A stretch of DNA of 7,332 nucleotides from Pseudomonadota bacterium (GTDB taxonomy: Bacteria > Pseudomonadota > Alphaproteobacteria > Rhizobiales > Xanthobacteraceae): assembly GCA_023431725.1 (NCBI GenBank), contig JAEYVN010000025.1:1-7332 (forward strand), given 5' to 3'. The position numbers and the translations under genes are program-made. Each line of letters starts with the position of its first letter. Within the stretch, counting starts at the first letter, position 1. The notes under the pieces are model-generated. The model was given only the letters and a program-made list of their open reading frames with translations, searched no databases and was not told the origin of the DNA. Below, piece after piece: positions 1 to 5,471 of the stretch.

Positions 1-1571
1 ACGCTGGCCCAACCGGTGACGGTGTAATCGCGCGATGGGTCGAGCGGCTTTCCGCTGCGCAGGAGCGTCATGTCGGAAATGCGCTGGCCGCCCGGCTTGC
101 TGACGTCGATGGTGTAGGAGAGGCCACCGACGCGCACCATGTCGCCGCCCTGCTGATAATAGGGATCGGGATGGAAGAGGTTGTCGGCGACGTCTTCCAG
201 AATTTCCTTCAAACGCGAACCGGTCATCGTCATGCGATAGGCATTCGGATAGGTGATGGCGGTGGCGTTGTAGATATCCTCGCGCGTGATGACCTGACCC
301 GGCAGCAGCGATGCGCCCCAGCGGAAACCGGGCGACAGCGCGATCTCGGCATCGCGTTCGGACAGCAGCGCGTCGCAGATCACGTCATCGAGCGTGCCGT
401 TGAAATTGCCGCGGCGATAGAGCGTCGTTTCGGTGCGGCCGATGGTTTCGCCGAGCATCGTTTCGTGCGGCTTGCGGATCGCGTCGATCTTCGCAGCCAT
501 CTCGGCGTCCGGTGCGATCACGTCGGAGAAGACCGGGATGAGACGGAAACGATGGCCCTTCACCTCGCCGTCGCGCACATCGAGATCGAGCCGCGACACG
601 AACTTGCCGTGGCTGCCGGAGGCGACCAGCAATGTCTTGCCGACCTTCACCACGTCGGGCAGCGCATCATGCGTGTGGCCGGTGAGGATGACATCGATGC
701 CGGATACGCGCGAGGCCAGCGTGCGATCGACATCGAAACCGTTGTGCGACAGCAGCACGACGAGCTGCGCGCCGTTCTTGCGGACTTCCTCCACCTGCGC
801 ACGCAGATCGTCCTCGCGAATACCGAACGACCAGTTCGGGATCATCCAGCGCGGATTGGCGATGGGCGTATAGGGAAAGGCCTGCCCGATCACCGCGATC
901 TTCACGCCGCCGCGTTCGATCATGGTCGATGGCTTGAACGCGGCCTCGTTCCATTCCGTATCGCGCACATTCTGCGCCAGGAAGGGAAAGCCGAGATTGT
1001 CGACGATGTCCTTGACGCGATCGGTGCCGAGCGTGAATTCCCAGTGGCCGGTCATGGCATCTGGATTCAGCAGCGCCATGCAGTCGACCATGTCCTGACC
1101 CTTGGTGGTCAGCGAGGTGAAACTGTTCTGCCAGGTGTCGCCGCCATCGAGGAAGACGGTGCGATCGCTCCGTTCGGCGCGGATCGCATTGACGATGGTG
1201 GCGATGCGATCAAGGCCGCCGAGGCGTCCATAGCCTTTGGCGAGCGCTGCAAAATCGGGATAGGCGAGGGCGTAAGCCTCGGCCGACCCTTGCGGGATCT
1301 TGTAGTGATCGAGCAGTGCCTGGCCGGTGATGTGCGGCACGAGGCCCTTCGCATCGCCGACGCCCAGGTTGATGGATGGCTCGCGGAAATAGACCGGCCG
1401 CAACTGGCCGTGGATGTCGGTGACGTGGACCAGCGTCACATTGCCGAGGGGCTCGAAGTGCAGGAGGTCGGCCTGCGTCAGCTTCTGCTGGGCGAGGGCG
1501 CGGCTCCAGCCGGCCGGGAGGATCGCAGCGGTCGCGGCCGCCAACTGGATGAAATCGCGGCGTGAAATCAT
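1..1571 (-). CDS. soxB: SoxB, thiosulfohydrolase (3' end beyond window)
   Basis: Periplasmic dimanganese hydrolase that releases sulfate from the S-sulfonate group carried on the SoxY cysteine. 523 codons are present; SoxB is usually about 560-570 residues, so only a short C-terminus is missing. It begins MISRRDFIQL, a twin-arginine signal, with the processing site near ALA at about residue 27. Metallophosphatase motifs follow in order: DIHGQL (D52, H54), DGGDTW (D142-W147), GHWEF (175-179), SHNGFD (275-280) and GHTHD (298-302). The 5'-nucleotidase-type C-terminal domain has GGDMVRVGG at 475-483. GHWE in place of the nucleotidase GNHE is a SoxB signature and separates it from UshA-like enzymes. 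The ATG at 1571 has GAGGAG a few bases upstream. It is the third gene of soxY-soxZ-soxB, separated from soxZ by 80 bp holding a hairpin. A long open frame on the opposite strand (171-1565) is a high-GC shadow. Identification is secure. Confidence 0.97.
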   Translation of the reverse strand, partial: MISRRDFIQLAAATAAILPAGWSRALAQQKLTQADLLHFEPLGNVTLVHVTDIHGQLRPVYFREPSINLGVGDAKGLVPHITGQALLDHYKIPQGSAEAYALAYPDFAALAKGYGRLGGLDRIATIVNAIRAERSDRTVFLDGGDTWQNSFTSLTTKGQDMVDCMALLNPDAMTGHWEFTLGTDRVKDIVDNLGFPFLAQNVRDTEWNEAAFKPSTMIERGGVKIAVIGQAFPYTPIANPRWMIPNWSFGIREDDLRAQVEEVRKNGAQLVVLLSHNGFDVDRTLASRVSGIDVILTGHTHDALPDVVKVGKTLLVASGSHGKFVSRLDLDVRDGEVKGHRFRLIPVFSDVIAPDAEMAAKIDAIRKPHETMLGETIGRTETTLYRRGNFNGTLDDVICDALLSERDAEIALSPGFRWGASLLPGQVITREDIYNATAITYPNAYRMTMTGSRLKEILEDVADNLFHPDPYYQQGGDMVRVGGLSYTIDVSKPGGQRISDMTLLRSGKPLDPSRDYTVTGWAS

Positions 1572-1593
1572 CTGCGCTCCTCAACGCATTCCC

Positions 1594-1619
1594 GTTGGGC
1601 CGAACAATGTCGGTCCAAC
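1594..1619 (-). other. Hairpin between soxZ and soxB
   Basis: Inverted repeat GTTGGGCCGA / TCGGTCCAAC with a 6-base loop. Nine of ten positions pair in the soxYZB transcript, with one A-C mismatch. No T-tract follows, and the soxB ribosome site lies about 10 bases downstream, so this is more likely a processing, stabilising or partial attenuation element than a terminator. The role is inferred. Confidence 0.5.
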
Positions 1620-1651
1620 ACCGGCAAGCTCAATTCGGACAAAGCGCAGCG

Positions 1652-1987
1652 TCAGCTGACCTTGATCGAATCCTCGCCGACGATCTTGGAGCCGTCGTCG
1701 TCGATCCAGGTCAGCACCACCGGACCGGATTCGGTCGCCTTGAACTTGAACTGGATATACGGATTGGCGGAAACCGCCGGCTCGAAATCGGCCGAAAAGA
1801 CTTCCTTGCCGTTCACCGTGCAGGTGAACTTGTTGAGGATTTTGCGCGGGATCACCTTGCCGTCGGCGCTCTTGCGCTGACCGGTTTCCATGACATGCGA
1901 GACCAGCGCCTTCACCTCGATGATGTCGCCTTGCTTTGCGTCCTTCTTGTCGAGCTTGATGCGTGGTTTGACGGTCGAAGCGGCCAT
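1652..1987 (-). CDS. soxZ: SoxZ, sulfur carrier scaffold subunit
   Basis: SoxZ pairs with SoxY to form the soluble periplasmic SoxYZ carrier, on which thiosulfate-derived sulfur is bound and oxidised; SoxZ provides the immunoglobulin-like scaffold. The 111-residue product has the family length and the diagnostic stretches KVIPRKILNKFTC, NGKEVFSADFEPAVSANPY and TWIDDDGS. It has a single cysteine, C56, in FTCTVNG. No signal peptide is visible, as expected because SoxZ is exported through the Tat system bound to SoxY. The ATG at 1987 is preceded by AGGAGT (1994-1999) at good spacing. The open frame continues upstream, but that part overlaps soxY and is not used. It lies 43 bp after soxY and 80 bp before soxB in one transcription unit. 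Identification is secure. Confidence 0.97.
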   Translation of the reverse strand: MAASTVKPRIKLDKKDAKQGDIIEVKALVSHVMETGQRKSADGKVIPRKILNKFTCTVNGKEVFSADFEPAVSANPYIQFKFKATESGPVVLTWIDDDGSKIVGEDSIKVS

Positions 1988-2030
1988 TTGCGAACTCCTG
2001 ATTTCTGTCAACGATTGAGTGCGCGGGCTA

Positions 2031-2489
2031 TCAGCCGCCGCAGCCGCCGATCGTGACTTTGACTTCCTTGGATGCGGTGTAGAACTTGCCACCATTCGTC
2101 TTGGCGATGGCGACGATGTTCTGCGTATTGGCGAGACGAATGCGCGTGTTGGCTTCGGCAACGCCGCTCGCGGGATTGAAGTGGAAGGTCGCAACGCCGG
2201 CATTCGGGTTGCCGTCGGCCAGGATAATGACGTCGCTGACATAGTCCTTGTCGGTCATGGGGCTTTCGACGGACACGGTGATCGGCACGGTGTTGCCGTT
2301 CTCGGCGATCTCCGGAAGGTCGAGCTTGACTTTGCCCGGTTCCGGCTTCGCTCCACCCGTGAAGGCCTTGGCCATCTCGTCGAGATTGTTGGCCGCAAGC
2401 GCGGGCGAGGTGGATTGTCCCAACGTGGCGGCGGCTACGGCTGCGGCGCCGGCCATCAATGCCTGCCTGCGGGTGAAGAAAGCGCTCAT
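2031..2489 (-). CDS. soxY: SoxY, sulfur-binding carrier subunit
   Basis: SoxY carries the sulfur substrate covalently on a C-terminal cysteine that visits the active sites of SoxAX, SoxB and, where present, SoxCD. The product is 152 residues and ends in the invariant swinging arm GGCGG, with the reactive C150 third from the end. The N-terminus (MSAFFTRRQALMAGAAA) is a twin-arginine signal with probable cleavage after ALA near residue 33. A SoxY immunoglobulin-like domain follows (VPITVSVESPM, FHFNPASGVAEANTRIRLANTQ). The ATG at 2489 is preceded by a purine-rich AGAGGG ribosome site. It is the first gene of the leftward soxYZB unit, diverging from soxA across 367 bp of control DNA. Identification is secure. 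Confidence 0.97.
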   Translation of the reverse strand: MSAFFTRRQALMAGAAAVAAATLGQSTSPALAANNLDEMAKAFTGGAKPEPGKVKLDLPEIAENGNTVPITVSVESPMTDKDYVSDVIILADGNPNAGVATFHFNPASGVAEANTRIRLANTQNIVAIAKTNGGKFYTASKEVKVTIGGCGG

Positions 2490-2660
2490 GTTTCCCTCTC
2501 TTGGATCAGCCGCGCATATCTGGCGATGCGCGATCGATCGTCAATGACATCCGGAAGAAGGCTTCGATGGCATGGCATGGCCGCTGCGGCAAGCCGATTG
2601 CGCTCCACCGCCAAGTGATCTCGCGCTTCCTCGTTCACGTCCGCTTATAGCACGGAACAT

Positions 2661-2676
2661 ATTCATTCTGTTGAAA
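2661..2676 (+). promoter_or_regulatory. Candidate SoxR operator 1 (soxY side)
   Basis: ATTC-N8-GAAA, matching the AT(T/G)C-N8-G(A/C)A(A/T) pattern found at three other places in the window's control regions. It lies just upstream of the leftward TATAAG candidate, where a repressor would block soxYZB. It is the weakest of the four sites in the outer bases. Function is inferred from position and similarity. Confidence 0.5.
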
Positions 2677-2717
2677 GTGATTACTGAATTCAGGGCGCTG
2701 ACGCAATGAATATTCTC

Positions 2718-2741
2718 CTTTGCAGTGCACAAACAGCAAAG
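2718..2741. repeat. Inverted repeat CTTTGC-N12-GCAAAG
   Basis: Perfect 6-bp arms with a 12-bp spacer, located between the two candidate operators in the soxY-soxA control region. It could be a second regulator's site or chance; it does not match the SoxR-type motif. Confidence 0.35.
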
Positions 2742-2747
2742 TCTTCT

Positions 2748-2769
2748 CATGCAACGGAATGCATGTATT
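2748..2769 (-). promoter_or_regulatory. Candidate SoxR operator 2 (soxA side)
   Basis: On the plus strand this reads CATGC-AACGGAAT-GCATGTATT, giving CATGC/GCATG arms around an 8-bp spacer. The TGCAA-N6-GCATGTATT core is identical to that of the site 25 bp upstream of soxR. Read on the minus strand it is ATGC-N8-GCAT, fitting the four-site pattern. It lies 87 bp upstream of the soxA start codon, upstream of the weak TAGACT -10 candidate. This is probably where SoxR represses soxA transcription. Confidence 0.65.
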
Positions 2770-2784
2770 GTTTCTTCAAAGGTA

Positions 2785-2801
2785 GACTTGATCTTCAAGT
2801 C
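2785..2801 (+). other. soxA leader hairpin 1
   Basis: Perfect inverted repeat GACTTGA-TCT-TCAAGTC, a 7-bp stem with a 3-base loop, 55 bp upstream of the soxA start. A second hairpin follows after 5 bases. There is no T-tract, so it is probably a 5' stabilising or regulatory structure if it is transcribed. Confidence 0.45.
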
Positions 2802-2806
2802 CAATG

Positions 2807-2820
2807 CTTCGTAAGCGAAG
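2807..2820 (+). other. soxA leader hairpin 2
   Basis: CTTCG-TAAG-CGAAG, a 5-bp stem with a 4-base loop, directly following the first leader hairpin and ending 23 bases before the soxA ribosome site. Small, so chance cannot be excluded. Confidence 0.35.
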
Positions 2821-2843
2821 GCGAGGCGAAGAAACGCCAGCGC

Positions 2844-2849
2844 GGGAGA
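2844..2849 (+). promoter_or_regulatory. soxA ribosome binding site (supports GTG start)
   Basis: GGGAGA lies 7 bases before the GTG at 2857. This favours GTG over the in-frame ATG at 2875, which has no ribosome site and would shorten the signal peptide's charged end. The ATG at 2850 is out of frame and stops after six codons. Confidence 0.7.
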
Positions 2850-2856
2850 ATGCCGG

Positions 2857-3681
2857 GTGAGAGTTCGTAATTTAATGTTGATCGTCGTTGGTGTCAGTTC
2901 GCTGATGGCGTTCGGTGCGGCCGCGCAAGATGCCGAGACTGAAAAGGCCATTGAGCGCTATCGTCAGATGTTGAGGGAGGATCCGTGGAGCAATCCGGGT
3001 CTTCTCGATTCCGATCGCGGCGAAGCATTGTGGAAGACGCCGCGTGGTCCCAAGAACGTGAGCCTCGAGCAATGCGATCTCGGCAAAGGGCCAGGGTACG
3101 TCAAAGGCGCTTTTGCCGAACTGCCGCGTTACTTCAAGGATGCCGATCGTGTGATGGATGCGGAAACCCGCATCCTCTGGTGCATGGAGCAGTTGCAGGG
3201 TTTCAATGCAGCCGATCTCGTGAAGCGTCCGCATCCGGGCGGCGGTCAACCGGTGAAGGAACTCGGTGCCATCGCGACCTATGTCGCCAATCAGTCATCG
3301 GGAGAGAAATTCTCCGCCAAGCTCGATCAGCCGAAGGAAAAGGAAGTGGTCGCGCTCGGTGAGGAACTGTTCAACCGCCGTTCCGGCCCGATGGATTTTT
3401 CCTGCTCGACCTGTCACGCCGCCGAGGGCCTGCGCATTCGCCTGCAGGGCTTGCCGCATCTGTCGGAGCCGAAGGAGGCCCGGAAGGTGATCGGCGAATG
3501 GCCGGCCTATCGCGTGTCATCGACGCATGTGATGACGATGCAGCACCGGATGTATGACTGTTACTGGCAGATGCGCATGCCGCAAGTGCAGCTCGGTTCG
3601 GACGCGAGCATCGCGTTGATCGCCTATCTGACGAAAATGGCGGAGGGCGGTGAAATCAACGCCCCCGGCCTGAAGCGCTGA
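2857..3681 (+). CDS. soxA: SoxA, c-type cytochrome of SoxAX (single-heme type)
   Basis: Catalytic subunit of periplasmic SoxAX, which oxidatively couples thiosulfate to the SoxY cysteine. The product is 274 residues with a Sec signal (cleavage probably after AAA, residue 23). There is only one heme motif, CSTCH (183-187). C235, in MYDCYW, is the family's modified cysteine heme ligand and active-site residue. In two-heme SoxA the N-terminal half carries another CxxCH; here it is absent, while isolated cysteines C73 and C109 remain and could form a disulfide, as described for the Starkeya novella enzyme. The GTG start is chosen for its ribosome site. The gene is first in the rightward unit, with soxX 17 bp downstream. 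Identification is secure; the single-heme assignment is read directly from the sequence. Confidence 0.96.
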   Translation: MRVRNLMLIVVGVSSLMAFGAAAQDAETEKAIERYRQMLREDPWSNPGLLDSDRGEALWKTPRGPKNVSLEQCDLGKGPGYVKGAFAELPRYFKDADRVMDAETRILWCMEQLQGFNAADLVKRPHPGGGQPVKELGAIATYVANQSSGEKFSAKLDQPKEKEVVALGEELFNRRSGPMDFSCSTCHAAEGLRIRLQGLPHLSEPKEARKVIGEWPAYRVSSTHVMTMQHRMYDCYWQMRMPQVQLGSDASIALIAYLTKMAEGGEINAPGLKR

Positions 3682-3698
3682 ACGGAAGGACAACAGAC

Positions 3699-4319
3699 AT
3701 GATCATGCGTCCTTTCATCATTGCTGCTGCGCTGTTGGCATCCACCGCCGTGTTCGCACAACAGAAGCAGACCGTCGCCGCCGACAAGGCTGATGCCGTG
3801 ATCAAGGCGGCTTTTCCAAACCCGCCGGAACAATTCGTTGCGCGTCTCTCGCAGGATGAGACGATGAAGCAATGTTCGGCCAGTCATAACAATCCGACCA
3901 AAGCTGTCGCCGACGAAATCCAGAAGCGCGAGAAGGCGTCCATCGAATATCCGGCTGATGGAAAATTCGTGGGCGACTGGAAGAAAGGCGAGGCGCTGGC
4001 GCAGAGCGGATACGGGTTGCGCTTCACCGACTATCCGGCCAACCGGCCGAATGGCGGCAATTGCTATGCCTGTCACCAGATATCGAAGAAGGAAGTGAGC
4101 TACGGCACCCTTGGTCCGAGCCTTCACCAGTACGGCAAGCTTCGCAATTTCGCCGAAGCGGACGTGAAAGCGACCTACGAGAAAATTTACAACTCTCACG
4201 CGGCGCTTCCGTGTTCGAATATGCCAAGGTTTGGTGCAAATAAAGTCTTGACCATCGACCAGATCAAGGATGCGGTGGCGCTATTGATGAGCCCGGATAG
4301 TCCCGTCAACAAGGACTGA
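3699..4319 (+). CDS. soxX: SoxX, monoheme cytochrome c of SoxAX
   Basis: Small subunit of SoxAX that takes electrons from the SoxA active site and passes them to soluble cytochrome c. The product is 206 residues with a Sec signal (MIMRPFIIAAALLAS..., cleavage about residue 20). The heme motif is CYACH (122-126) and the probable axial methionine is M175 in NMPRFG. A roughly 90-residue segment precedes the cytochrome fold, making this the long form of SoxX. Within it, CSASH (59-63) resembles a heme motif with the second cysteine replaced by serine. GGAAGGA (3684-3690) is well spaced from the ATG at 3699; a second ATG at 3705 is possible. It is tightly linked to soxA (17 bp) and probably co-translated with it. 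Identification is secure. Confidence 0.96.
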   Translation: MIMRPFIIAAALLASTAVFAQQKQTVAADKADAVIKAAFPNPPEQFVARLSQDETMKQCSASHNNPTKAVADEIQKREKASIEYPADGKFVGDWKKGEALAQSGYGLRFTDYPANRPNGGNCYACHQISKKEVSYGTLGPSLHQYGKLRNFAEADVKATYEKIYNSHAALPCSNMPRFGANKVLTIDQIKDAVALLMSPDSPVNKD

Positions 4320-4358
4320 TCGATCAAGGTGTATTTCCAGGCCATCGTTGGGTTTTGA

Positions 4359-4383
4359 GGCCGGTGCGATTTTCGCGCCGGCC
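4359..4383 (+). other. Hairpin between soxX and the DsrE-like gene
   Basis: GGCCGGTGCG-ATTTT-CGCGCCGGCC: a 10-bp GC-rich stem with one G-T wobble and a 5-base loop. It is the strongest inverted repeat seen in the window. It lies 40 bp after soxX and 30 bp before the next start codon. No T-tract follows on either strand, so it is a candidate partial terminator or 3' stabiliser setting soxAX levels above the downstream gene. Confidence 0.6.
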
Positions 4384-4412
4384 ATTGCACTTAGGCGGGC
4401 CAGGAGACACTC

Positions 4413-4940
4413 ATGGCGCAATCCACTGGAAAGACCAGCCGGCGTGGCTTCATCGGCGCGCTGGCATTGTCCGGCGCAGCGCTCGGTGCGTCGCGCGTCA
4501 GCGCAGCGCCAGCCAAGCTGAGTTTGAGCGACATCAAGAAGGACACCGATTTCGCCTGCCTCTATCACTGCGATTTCGGCGATCCGCAGCGCTTCTCGCA
4601 GATGCTGACCAACATGAATAACCATCTGTCGGCATACGAGTTCGATCCGATGCGGATCAAGCTGGTGATCGTCGCGCATGGTCCCGGCATCAAGTTCTTC
4701 CTCGCCGATCGCAGTGGCACGCCGTGGGAGAAGGATCAGATCGACGAGGACATCTACAAGCGCCTGGCGGGCCTCGCGAAGTTCGATGTGGAGGCTTTTC
4801 TCTGCGAGATCACCTACAAGCGCAACAACATCGATCTGAACAAGACGCGCGACGATTCATTCCTGAAGTTTGTCCCGTCCGGCGTGGCGACCGTCGGCGA
4901 GTTGCAGGCAAAGGGCTTTGCCTATCTCAAGGTCGGCTAG
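4413..4940 (+). CDS. Tat-exported DsrE/DsrF-like sulfur-relay protein
   Basis: The product is 175 residues. The N-terminus has a twin-arginine signal (TSRRGFIGAL, hydrophobic stretch, SAA cleavage near residue 31), so the mature protein is periplasmic. The rest resembles the DsrE/DsrF/YchN fold: a beta strand FACLYHCDF, a helix with paired asparagines (QMLTNMNNHL), a strand IKLVIVAHGPGIKFFL, and C131 in FLCEITYKRNNI at the position of the usual DsrE-family sulfur-accepting cysteine. C49 and C53 form an additional CLYHC pair. Cytoplasmic DsrE proteins bind and transfer sulfane sulfur; by analogy this one may hold or hand over sulfur beside SoxYZ. AGGAGA (4402-4407) supports the ATG. It lies 93 bp after soxX across a hairpin. 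The family assignment is good; its role in the Sox pathway is inferred. Confidence 0.85.
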   Translation: MAQSTGKTSRRGFIGALALSGAALGASRVSAAPAKLSLSDIKKDTDFACLYHCDFGDPQRFSQMLTNMNNHLSAYEFDPMRIKLVIVAHGPGIKFFLADRSGTPWEKDQIDEDIYKRLAGLAKFDVEAFLCEITYKRNNIDLNKTRDDSFLKFVPSGVATVGELQAKGFAYLKVG

Positions 4941-4983
4941 CGCCTGTCACGCCGTCGGCGCAGCCCAAATGCTCCCATGATGC

Positions 4984-5000
4984 CCGGCAATTTTTGCCGG
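4984..5000 (+). terminator. Hairpin after the DsrE-like gene (possible terminator)
   Basis: CCGGCAA-TTT-TTGCCGG, a perfect 7-bp stem with a 3-base loop, 43 bp beyond the DsrE-like stop codon. There is no T-run after it, so it is at best a weak intrinsic terminator. It may mark the end of the soxAX transcript, since a separate promoter appears to follow. Confidence 0.4.
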
Positions 5001-5070
5001 ATGGAATGAAGTGCCGACGTGAGCGATCGCATCGGCAATTGTTTTCATTGGGTTTTCGGCGCTGTCGTCC

Positions 5071-5087
5071 CTGGCACGGATTTTGGT
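5071..5087 (+). promoter_or_regulatory. Sigma-54 (RpoN)-like promoter
   Basis: CTGGCACG-N4-TTGGT. The -24 element TGGCACG is perfect, the GG-N10-GG spacing is exactly right, and the -12 element is TTGG instead of TTGC. The predicted start near 5098 leaves a 23-base leader containing AGGAGA (5104-5109) before the ATG at 5121. No NifA-type TGT-N10-ACA site was found upstream in the gap. Confidence 0.55.
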
Positions 5088-5120
5088 TTGTCTCTGTTGT
5101 TGCAGGAGACGAGAACCATC

Positions 5121-5429
5121 ATGACGCTTTCAGCATCTGCTTCGCCGTATAACCCCATGGCTGTCGCCAGCCAGCTGTTCGCGTCACGCATCTGTTCGGC
5201 CAGCCAGTCCGATCCTGTTCACGACTTTCTCGCCTATGCGCGGTTATCGCCCGAAGCGCGATTGCGGGCTTCGGCCCTCAAGGACCTGGGGCTGACCGAA
5301 GAGACATTGGAGCGGATGAAGGGCAAGGCCCGCCGGCAAACGGATGCGGCGATCAACGACAGGGTTCAGGAAAGGACCGAACAGTCGAAAGGATTGACCG
5401 GGGTCTTTCTCGATATGTCGATCGCCTAG
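5121..5429 (+). CDS. Small unrecognised protein (102 residues)
   Basis: I do not recognise this family. The product is 102 residues, apparently cytoplasmic, with no signal peptide or membrane segment. The first 30 residues are small and polar (MTLSASASPYNPM...). Residues about 31-70 look helical and contain DPVHDFLAYARLSPEARLRA followed by LKDLGLTEETLERM. The tail is charged and rich in Arg, Glu and Gln. The LxLTEETLERM stretch resembles short helical Rhizobiales proteins but identifies nothing. There is one cysteine (C25) and no metal or redox motif. The ATG at 5121 is chosen because AGGAGA and a sigma-54-like promoter lie just upstream; the GTG at 5019 would add 34 unlikely residues. It is convergent with the soxW-like gene (42 bp gap). 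Being a real gene is likely from codon use and promoter; its function is unknown. Confidence 0.7.
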   Translation: MTLSASASPYNPMAVASQLFASRICSASQSDPVHDFLAYARLSPEARLRASALKDLGLTEETLERMKGKARRQTDAAINDRVQERTEQSKGLTGVFLDMSIA

Positions 5430-5471
5430 CTCCTGGTTTGCACCGGCGACCGCATTCAGCGATGCGCCAAC

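Larger units (their letters stand above)
2490..2856. promoter_or_regulatory. Divergent soxY-soxA control region
   Basis: This 367-bp gap between the divergent soxYZB and soxAX units is AT-richer than its surroundings from about 2640 to 2800. It contains two candidate SoxR operators (2661-2676 and 2748-2769), an inverted repeat CTTTGC-N12-GCAAAG (2718-2741), palindromes CTGAATTCAG (about 2684-2693) and GAATATTC (2708-2715), and two small hairpins in the presumed soxA leader. On the leftward strand TATAAG (2649-2644) is a possible -10 for soxY, but no good -35 is placed. On the rightward strand TAGACT (2783-2788) is a weak -10 candidate. The part nearest soxY (2490-2640) holds only a CGATCGATCG palindrome and a 3 x ATGGC tandem. 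No convincing gene is present. Confidence 0.75.
4941..5120. other. Non-coding gap before the small orphan gene
   Basis: 180 bp without a supported gene. An open frame can be drawn from a GTG at 5019 through to the downstream gene, but it has no ribosome site and the sigma-54-like promoter lies inside it. The gap contains the hairpin at 4984-5000 and the promoter at 5071-5087. Confidence 0.6.

Noticed and set aside
171..1565. A 464-codon open frame on the plus strand, opposite soxB
   Set aside because: It lies wholly antisense to a clear soxB, has no ribosome site and its protein has no recognisable features; long antisense frames are common in GC-rich genes.
2531..2540. CGATCGATCG perfect palindrome
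   Set aside because: Low-complexity GATC repetition, with no related copy at the other promoters.
2573..2587. Second sigma-54-like sequence (TGGCATG-N4-CTGC)
   Set aside because: Two mismatches, about 270 bp from the soxA start, and overlapping a 3 x ATGGC tandem; likely chance in GC-rich DNA.
2850..2870. Six-codon upstream frame (ATG to TAA) overlapping the soxA start
   Set aside because: It could couple translation, but the ribosome site is spaced for the GTG at 2857 and too close to this ATG.
5019..5120. GTG-started N-terminal extension of the small orphan protein
   Set aside because: No ribosome site at 5019, and the sigma-54-like promoter and a good ribosome site sit inside it.
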